Part shown: positions 56,926-64,000 of the stretch, in pieces
Layout: each line of letters opens with the position of its first letter
How positions within the stretch are numbered: position 1 is the first letter of the stretch
Assembly (NCBI GenBank): GCA_038093515.1
Contig: JBBPSI010000118.1
Span: 1-64,000 of the forward strand
Length of the DNA: 64,000 nucleotides
Source: Butyriboletus loyo
Taxonomy: Eukaryota > Basidiomycota > Agaricomycetes > Boletales > Boletaceae
Direction: 5' to 3'
Position numbers and translations under genes: made by a program
Notes under the pieces: model-generated
What the model saw: the letters and a program-made list of their open reading frames with translations, nothing else
Told to the model about the DNA's origin: nothing
Database searches by the model: none

Positions 56926-58149
56926 GTCGTCAATTCACGGCCATTTTTGCCATTGATAGAATGCTACTGCCTATCCACCCGGGGCGTCTTCACAATCACT
57001 TGTCCAGATCCTCGTGCTGTTATCTAATGACGGATGAAATCCGGGAAGATCATACAGTTACGCGTAATCGGCGCCTGATATTGACAACAGCAACCACAAC
57101 GAGCTCACGAAGAGGTAGCCTGGTATGAGAATCTGAACGAACTCCCTGTACCGTCGTTCCATTCAGGCCAACGGATGATGCCTACATGCGGCATCATTTT
57201 CAAACTCGATCTGTCACGGTACTATCAGCTTCTCGGACTCCAGGTTGGAACGTATTTTCCGTCCACAGACAACTGTGCCTGGGATTGTAGAGATCAGGAC
57301 TAACGAGGATCTCTTTCGACTGGATTCTCTATATCTCCGAGTCATTCATACCTTTCGGGGTAACATGACTCTTAGGAGTTCAATTGGGCGAGGAATTCAT
57401 CAATCATTGGATTTCTGGACTGTTCGCCCGCCACCGTAGACAGACTCCTTTTATAGTGTTACTGACCGGGACAGGCTTCAATACAGTGGCCGTCACATCT
57501 AACCACCAACTTGGAGCTAGAAACTTTTCCGAATCCTCTCCAGAAATGCAGCTGCGGGGTGGTCAGATGAGTCCACACTGGGAAGACGCTCTCGTACCGT
57601 GTGGTCCCTAGGCCTCACCGAGACTGGGACTCGCCGTAAGAACTGTAACACCACTGCGTCTACCTAAAATGCCGCATTCAATAGACTGTACGAGCGAGCG
57701 TATAGCAGGGACACTCTGCACTGATAATGGTGGTGAACGACTCCGTGGACATCCATGCTGGCAAAGAACGCTGATGACCAGTGGGTGGTGCCAACGTGAT
57801 CCCATTGTGGGTTCAAGGTCAGTACATCTTGTATTTCGCATTCGACTGCCATCTCTAAGTCGCGTTTGGACCTGCCATGTCGATGCAGTAGGTCCATGGC
57901 CCACACGAGCCCTTCATGACATTTTTCAAATCGACATCTCAGGCCTTAGGTGTGTTCTATTACTAGTCCTGACTTGCTCGGTCTCCAGCTAGCGCTTTCG
58001 GTGCGCCTTGGAATCATATGTTCTATCAAACCTGACTAGGACTTTTGATCATGAGGCACAACTAGCATCACTCGTCATGGTATCCATACCATCCCCTTCA
58101 CATCGCAGCCTTGGCCCTCTGATTGGTTATAGTTGTTGCCCTCGAACTT

Positions 58150-58380
58150 CGGTTCATATTGAGGCTTTCTATAGACATACAAGGTCATCTTTTTTGTCGT
58201 TCTCTCCCCGGTCGTTCTCTTGCTTCCAATGCCTAGATCGACGACAGAAATTGCCAACGCCATCATGACCCCCCAAGGATGGGCATTATGATACCATGCT
58301 CCATACGTCATCGCCATGTTGCATTGAATGGGATTCGTCCATGGAGTTAACTTGAAACCTTGAATGGTGGCGAAGCAGCG
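58150..58380 (+). pseudogene. Gene Y family, truncated copy 5a (promoter, exon 1, intron)
   Basis: The Y promoter flank (AGACATACAAGGTCATC) is followed by exon 1 from 58231 (MPRSTTEIANAIMTPQG…), which is shifted out of frame by an extra C. The intron follows (GAGTTAACTTGAAACC), then the first bases of exon 2 (ATGGTGGCGAAG). The copy stops where the minus-strand copy begins. Confidence 0.75.
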
Positions 58381-58400
58381 ACACCTTCTGTAACAGCGTC

Positions 58401-58960
58401 CTATTCGCCGTCAGAACGTGTCATTTCATGGCAATGCTGGTGACCACGAACGGTTTGGTCCTCAGTCACCTCCTGCACCTTTGTTATCTCGTTCTGTGCT
58501 GGCATAAATGTCAGCTTAGGCGGGAGGCGGCGCGGCTCCACCATCGGAACGACAGTCGATAAGAAACCAGGTCGGGATGTCTGACTCGTCAGGGCGCCAC
58601 GAAGGCCTGACGACCGTTCCTGAATCAACGTCGGTGGCAGGATCCGCAGTGACAATCTCTGCAGCGGCGTCTTATCTGTCGTTGGAGTGTACCGCTTTGT
58701 ACCAATGCTAGTGACCACGAACGGTTTGGGTCTCGCCACTGTCTAAGGTCCCAAGTTAGCTCCATGAACAAATTATATCCGAGGCAGCACGGGGGCGACG
58801 TACGGAGCGTGATATTCGCGCGGCCCTGGAGGTCATGATGGTGTTGTCGATTTCTGTCGTCGATCTGGGCATTGGAAGCGGGAGGATGACTGGGAAGAGA
58901 ACGACGAAAAAGCTGACCTTGTACGTCTACGCACGAGGGATTTTATACCCTTGGGATTAG
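58401..58960 (-). pseudogene. Gene Y family, truncated copy 5b (promoter, exon 1, intron, start of exon 2)
   Basis: On minus, the TATA block (GGTATAAAATCCCTCGTGC, about 58955), exon 1 (ATGCCCAGATCGACGACAG), the intron and exon 2 MARPKPFVVTSIGTKRYTP run to 58401, where the sequence changes to unrelated residues. Confidence 0.8.
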
Positions 58961-59089
58961 CGGCCGACATTCCTCAGGAGATGCATTCCTGACCGAATGT
59001 ATTCAGAGATCGGCCTCGTCTGGGTGGTAAAGGGGACGCCGTGGGCCTGATACATACCAACTGGAATTTTTGTGAGTGGCTCAGAATGG

Positions 59090-59338
59090 CACAACTTGCC
59101 GTCTTGACGACATATTGCAGATACCAAACTACTATGCCATCCAAGAATCACATGGGTTCAAGAACGGCTCCGTTTTCGTACAATGTATTCGCGATTTGTC
59201 TGTTTCAAGTGTATGGGAGACCGAGCCGCACAATAAGTGGGATCCACCCGCGCTGGAGCACCAAGTTGCGAATCACGAACTACTTGATCTCTCGAGTTAT
59301 TGCAGGTGGAACGCTCGACTTTGAACCCAAGGTACTGG
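59090..59338 (+). pseudogene. DPP III gene fragment (exon 10, part of intron 10, exon 12)
   Basis: GACGACATATTGCAG|ATACCAAACTACTATGCC reproduces the 3' end of intron 9 and exon 10 of the gene at 22283-25462. Part of intron 10 follows, then an internal deletion, then exon 12 (HQVANHELL…). The zinc motif is broken: HELLDL instead of HELLGH. Retained introns show duplication at the DNA level. Confidence 0.88.
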
Positions 59339-59384
59339 AGAACCAGAGAGTGGTGATCGCGAGTTGCGTCTAAACGAGCCTTCT

Positions 59385-59548
59385 TGATACCTCCTCGTCT
59401 CACACATGAGAGTGGCCCAAAGCTGGTTGGGTCATGTGCCTCCGCGCGTTCCACGGTGCGGTCTCATTGGTTTTTCGATCGTCCAGACTCTCATGTGACA
59501 GCACCGAACATGATGACTTCCATTTCCACACGTTCGCTCCAGACCTGT
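59385..59548 (+). pseudogene. Alpha/beta-hydrolase 5' fragment
   Basis: This sequence matches 31848-32070 in reverse complement (shared CCTCCGCGCGTTCCACGGTG and the AAAGCTGGTTGG splice junction), with two internal deletions. It includes part of the first intron. Confidence 0.85.
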
Positions 59549-60853
59549 ATTCAACAATAGATACAAGGATACAATACTATATACACGCAATAATGAAATG
59601 AGGAAAAGAGAGGCTGCAGGCACCCTAGAAAAATATAATGAAACCAAACGAGATGCAATACCGAAACCAGGGAAATATGCTGCCACTGATGTATCAAAAA
59701 GAAGGGAGAAGAAGAAAAAACGCAAATTGGCCGGCGAAATGTACAAGGAAGAAGGACCAGAAGACCTTCCGAGTGCTGACTCCGATGTCCCGAAGGTGGT
59801 CAAGGGATCGAGGCGAGGATCACCCAAGACCTCTCCTGAACTCGACATTGCACCGAACCCGAGCCTGAGTACAGTTGAAACCACTCACCACGAGTCACAG
59901 TCACAGCCCACGAAGAACATAGACCACTCCGCCTCGACATCGCCATGCACGTCACCCAACATCGCCCCGAGTCCCCTGTAACGGTGTGATGACGATCACC
60001 GTCGACCTTATGGAAACCAGCTTTGAAATCCGTTCCTCGACGGCGTCCGACCCGACCAAATGCCACAGAACCGCACAGTCGCCCACGTCCGACCCAGAAT
60101 GACACACCTTGTTCTGTTGTCATCGACCTCTCCACCATGTCCGAGCCTTCACTTATCAAATACCGCCAACCTTCAATGCGCACAAACGGGTCCCGAGCCT
60201 CCATCGTTGTTGTCGCATCGTCCGTACCTCTCCTCATCGCAGAGGAGAGTGCATTCATAGCCACAAAAGATGGACTGGCACCAAAACCAAGCCCAAACGA
60301 GGACAGCAATTTGCCACCACCGCCTGCAACCTTTCTCCGCGCCCTAAGTGGGCGTGCTGGAGAGAAGGCAGACTGTCGGGAGAGAGGAAGACGTGAAGGT
60401 GTGCTGTGAAGGGTGGTGGGTAGTGGCGGCGTAGCAGATGTTCACAATGCTGGCGGTTTCTGCTAGATCTGGAGGTACTGCCGTGTCTGCAAAGGACGAC
60501 GAGGTCAACAGGGTTAAGGCATAATTGATGCTTGGCTTTTAAGGAGGGATCTCAGAGGTATGAGCGAGTCTTCTGTGGAGTGGTTGACGTTGTCAAAGGT
60601 CGAAGAAACGGCCGGTATTTAGAATCTGGCACCTGGTAACTGGATATGATGGAGGGATGTCGCCAAAGAATATTTCGAGCCAGGGGGTCGTATCATCCAA
60701 GTCCAGTCGGTAAATCATCCTATCAGCCGTCCAAGGTCAACAGGAGGTAGGATAACTGTCGGCGAGAGAAGTGCCAGGCGATTACTGGTGGCTTAACTGA
60801 CTTGGAGAAGCTTGCGAGTCGAACCTGACCAGAGCTGTCTGAACCGGACACCC

Positions 60854-62459
60854 TTATCTTCGTAGCATTCGCCATCGCAGCAAGGGAACCAAGACGATCC
60901 AGGCGGTGATCGACCACCCCACCACCTGCCCTGCCTGCCATCTTTCTCTGCGCTCTGACCATCTCCATCTCGTCATTGGATACTTCGGTGCCTTTGCATC
61001 CTTGTCGAGTGGAGGAATAAGCTGGTTTCGAATCTGTGACACATCGATACCCATCGTCTTAGAGGCAGTAGTTTCGGTACCCGATTGCGACGTACGTCGT
61101 GCAGGCGAAAAGAGGGTTCGGGAAATATGAGCAGCACAACAGACCGGCATTCGAGTCCTGTTTCCAGAGTCCGAGGCTTTGGTGGGTGACCATGCCTGGC
61201 ACCCGTCCATCATTTTCGCAAGTGCGGCCATCGAGAAGGCGGTACTGTTGCGAAAGGGAGACATGATCGTCGCATCATGGATGGTGTGCGATGCCTTGAG
61301 AGCTGGCTCTTTGGTCGGGCTGCTGATCTTGACCGTGCCATTTGATCCACCTATGGGGTCGGCTGGGCTTCCTACGACTGTCGGGGATGCCGATATAGCA
61401 GAAGATGAAACGGACTCGGAACGTTCACACGAGTCCTGGAGCGCTCCTATGATACTTGATTTCGGCGCGTCGCACATGCTGCATAGGGTCTCATCACCAC
61501 AGGCCTTCGTTGGTGTCTTGATCTGTTCAGCACCCACCCCCACATCGACAACGATGGTCCAGCTCTGAGATGGGAAGGAGGATAGATCTGGAGACGGCGG
61601 TGGTGACCACTCGAGGTCGAACGCTGATTCGACAGGATGCGGATGGACAATTGACTTCGGCAGCGACAGCCATTGATTTCTGGTCGGCGTTCCAGTGCGA
61701 TAACCGCCAGCCACGACAGGTTTCTTGACAGAGATTTCTGGAGCCTTGACGCACCCTGCAGTCTTCGCCATCCTAATGGTGATGGAGGGCTCCCGGCGAA
61801 TGCCTGGCTCACGTGGATTGGTAGGGGTAGTGGAAGCCTTGACTGTAACATCTTGCTTCACCTTGGACGCTGCCAAGACGCTGATAGAGGTCCGATCCAT
61901 GTGGATACGTGGAGCACAACTAGGCCGGGGTGGGAGTTCGTTCGCAGTCGTGGACTGCATTGACCTCGCTGGCACTGATGCTAGGCGCCTTGCCATGCGC
62001 TTGCCTTCCTTCGGCCCCTGCACAATCTTCGACGGCTTTGGGACAAAAATCTTCTCGGCCAATGACCGCGCCGAAGATGGCACTACAGACAAAGCCGGCG
62101 ACCTCTGTACCCTGGTTGCCTTGTTTTCTGCTGGCATCGGCATCAGCTTGGGCAGGAGGTGACGCCCATCCACCTTCGGAACCTCGCAAGGGACCGACGA
62201 TGGTTCCTTTCTCAGCCTGGCCGGCACGGTGCGTAGTGGCAGCCTCTGTAATGGCGCCTTACTGATCGTCAAAGCATACCGTTTCGTAGCGATGCTGGTG
62301 ACCACGAACGGTTTGGGTTTCGCCATTGTCTATGGTTTCAAGTTAGCTCCATGCAGAAATTACATCCAAGGGAGCTCGAGAATGACGTACGGAGCTCGGT
62401 ATATGCCTGTCCTTCAGGGCCATGACAGCGTTGGCAATTTCTGTCGTTGGTCTGGCCAT
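60854..62459 (-). CDS. Gene Y, copy 4 (right arm)
   Basis: Exon 1 is 62459-62391 and exon 2 is 62329-60854, with the same 61-nt intron as the left arm. The 490-residue exon-2 part differs from copy 3 at only about a dozen visible positions (for example LMPMPAEN for LMPIPAEN, LDKDAKAPKYP for LDKGAGAPKYP). It shares the probable C-terminal frameshift with copy 3. It is oriented towards its twin and driven by the same TATA block (62534-62528). Confidence 0.72.
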
Positions 62460-62527
62460 TGGAACTAAGGGAATGACCAAGGAAAGAACGACGGAAAGGC
62501 TGGCCTTGTATGTCTGTGCACGAGGCA

Positions 62528-62534
62528 TTTTATA
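62528..62534 (-). promoter_or_regulatory. TATA box of gene Y (right arm)
   Basis: TATAAAA on minus, 69 bp before the Y start (62459), within the block conserved at all Y copies. Confidence 0.75.
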
Positions 62535-62767
62535 CCCTTGGAATCGGGGGGCTGACTGTCCGCTCAGGAGTGGTTGACAAGCCAATCACTATGGCGGCTG
62601 GCTCAAATGCATTTCCGACCGAATCGATTCAGAATTGGCCTCGTGAAGACGTTCATAAGTCATAGGACAGGGTGCATGCATTTATTTTCCCTCGAAGAAA
62701 ATTCCATTAGGCGCAATGTGAGCAAGATGTTGAAATCCATCTTTGGCTAATCGGTCCCAGTTAACGG

Positions 62768-63030
62768 TTACCGTATCCTGGCACAACCGTCGTTGACGAC
62801 ACGTCGAATACCCCAAGACAACCAGAATGCATCGCCCGATGGAACTGTTTGGGCCTGAGATGAACCATCGCCAAGTGGCCCATCTGCTAGTATGACACAA
62901 GCCTGGAGAAAGAAAGGTAAATTGGGCGCTGTGACAAATATTGGAGTAGGATCTGCAAGCTCACCATCATGATGATCGTCGATACGTCCACGCCCAAGCG
63001 ACACCTCACCGCAACGTGCTTTCTGCATCA
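62768..63030 (-). CDS. Gene X copy in the right arm
   Basis: The minus frame contains the LPFFLQACVILADGPLGDGS and PSGDAFWLSWGIRRVVNDGC blocks of gene X and begins in the GRC3 tail (MRRNLMQKARCGEVSLGRGR). Function unknown. Confidence 0.4.
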
Positions 63031-63039
63031 AATTCCGCC

Positions 63040-63326
63040 TCACCCGTCGCTTCGATGCCCCGCTGCAGACGACGCTTTAAAGGTAGATTAGCAGTGAAAC
63101 CACCTCGTCTGGAGAGTGACATTGATGAGCGTGTCTTGTATGCGTAAGAGGATGGATTGTAGAGTGTGCGATGAATTCCCCAATTTGTGGCAGGGTGACT
63201 ATTATTCGGCCAGGAGAGACCAGTGTTGTACCACAGGGTGACGTTCATGAGCAAGCGGCCATCGTTGTTGTCGTACATTCGAGCGTAATTCCGAGTGACT
63301 GTCGCGACTCGACCACCGTTGGACAT
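63040..63326 (-). CDS. Gene W fragment, hypothetical
   Basis: The minus frame from ATG 63326 reads MSNGGRVATVTRNYARMYDN…, then a Trp/Asn-rich part, then a Ser/Arg-rich part that runs into the GRC3 tail. The left arm holds a shorter, broken version (53095-53165). No family is recognised. An intron GTTTCACTGC…CTGCAG (about 63100-63063) is possible. Confidence 0.4.
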
Positions 63327-63457
63327 AGCGAAGTGAGCTGAATTGAATCGAGCACTTCACACCAAGTCGGTCCGGGATGCCAGCCAATCAGAGTCGAAGA
63401 AGATTTCGAACAAAGGTAGCCGGTGGCTATGTAGATTATTTAGAATCTCGTCATCAG

Positions 63458-63903
63458 TCAGGTGAGTTTGTTGCCGTCCGTGTCAATGGACCAGCAATAA
63501 TAATCCTCCCGAGCTAAAAGTCCTTTTTCAGCCTTTCCTGTTTGTGCGAGAACTTGAGAATTTGCGGCGAAAGTCGACTGCGGCGGTCTGTGCAGGTCTC
63601 TTTGCTCGAAGAGAAAACCCCAAGTTTCCCAGGGCACTGCAGATGATGCTTGTGCAGGTAGGATTTCCATTGCGACTCGAGACTACAGCGGGTATAACTA
63701 CTCCACGCGGTACCAAAATCGCTGTCAGAAGAAACCAGCTCGTACCATGTGGAATTGCATACTTCACAGTAACGTACGAGATCTGTTACACCGTTGCCCG
63801 AATCGATGGTCACCAGTTCCCGCTCATAGCGCTCAAGTTCCCGTCGTGCATCCATCAGTGAAACGGCTATTGGTAGGAACCACCGGTTAGCCGTCTGTAG
63901 CAC
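63458..63903 (-). CDS. Hypothetical minus-strand gene, partial
   Basis: An open minus frame from an ATG at about 63855 reads MDARRELERYERELVTIDSG…CEVCNSTWYEL. A second frame (63670-63458) may be a further exon. It could be the gene whose upstream part lies beyond the window. No family is recognised. Confidence 0.35.
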
Positions 63904-64000
63904 TCAGCTACACTCGGTTAGCATCGGAAACCAGTAACTGTTTTACTAATAAGTCTGTCTGATCCTCTTCAACGGCCATTGCTCGTAGCTGTGCGATCTG

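Larger units (their letters stand above)
56926..59544. other. Spacer of the inverted repeat: patchwork of neighbouring-gene fragments
   Basis: It contains hydrolase 3'-end sequence (56970-57030), about 1.1 kb of unassigned sequence with no credible gene (57030-58150), two truncated Y starts facing apart (58150-58380 plus and 58401-58960 minus), DPP III exons (59090-59338) and hydrolase 5' sequence (59385-59548). Confidence 0.75.
59545..63290 (-). repeat. Right arm of the giant inverted repeat (partner 53060-56925)
   Basis: It is the reverse-complement copy of the left arm, with gene Y at 60854-62459, gene X at 62768-63030, the GRC3 tail near 63045 and a fuller gene W segment at its outer end. 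Y exon and intron lengths (69 / 61 / 1476 nt) are the same in both arms. Confidence 0.92.

Overview
The window looks like a nuclear contig from a filamentous basidiomycete, most likely an Agaricomycete and perhaps Rhizoctonia/Ceratobasidium-like. The evidence is small spliceosomal introns (about 47-106 nt, GT..AG, often with CTAAC/CTGAC-like branch sites), intron-dense housekeeping genes, chromodomain Ty3/gypsy elements and a small secreted RlpA-like protein. The taxonomic call is inference. I see no rRNA, tRNA, CRISPR array or bacterial operon structure.

Layout. (1) 1-10.3 kb is repeat-only DNA: a decayed minus-strand gypsy element (gag plus the front of pol), LTRs nested in LTRs with exact 5-bp target duplications, a tandem-repeat block (about 160-bp units grading into about 35-bp units), and a Tc1/mariner-type element with very long inverted ends that is itself split by a solo LTR. 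(2) 10.8-33.6 kb is a gene-bearing island: a 527-aa hypothetical protein, a CDF/TMEM163-like membrane protein, a secreted double-psi beta-barrel protein, a kinase pseudogene, dipeptidyl peptidase III (19 exons), GRC3 polynucleotide kinase, an alpha/beta hydrolase and an intact protein kinase. Two decayed copies of a duplicated gene family, here called Y, lie among them. (3) 34.0-48.0 kb is a second transposon nest flanked by a 115-bp direct repeat. It holds a complete, apparently young chromovirus (38644-45591) inserted into an older solo LTR of its own family. (4) 48.8-52.8 kb carries a hypothetical gene and RIX7, a two-AAA-domain ribosome-assembly ATPase. (5) 53.06-63.29 kb is a giant inverted repeat: two arms of about 3.7-3.8 kb, each with a nearly identical copy of gene Y, around a 2.6-kb spacer. 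The spacer is a patchwork of pieces of neighbouring genes (DPP III, hydrolase, more Y copies).

How it fits together. GRC3 (pre-rRNA ITS2 processing) and RIX7 (pre-60S remodelling) both serve large-subunit ribosome assembly. The rest of the island is unrelated housekeeping or secretory function. The unusual feature is the Y-centred duplication unit (tail of GRC3 - small gene X - promoter - Y). It occurs at four main places plus two truncated pieces and shares a conserved TATA promoter block. Two copies are locked in a palindrome, so the locus appears to be an active site of segmental duplication. Exon-intron models were built by hand from splice consensus and protein-family similarity. No alignment software was used, so identities are by eye.
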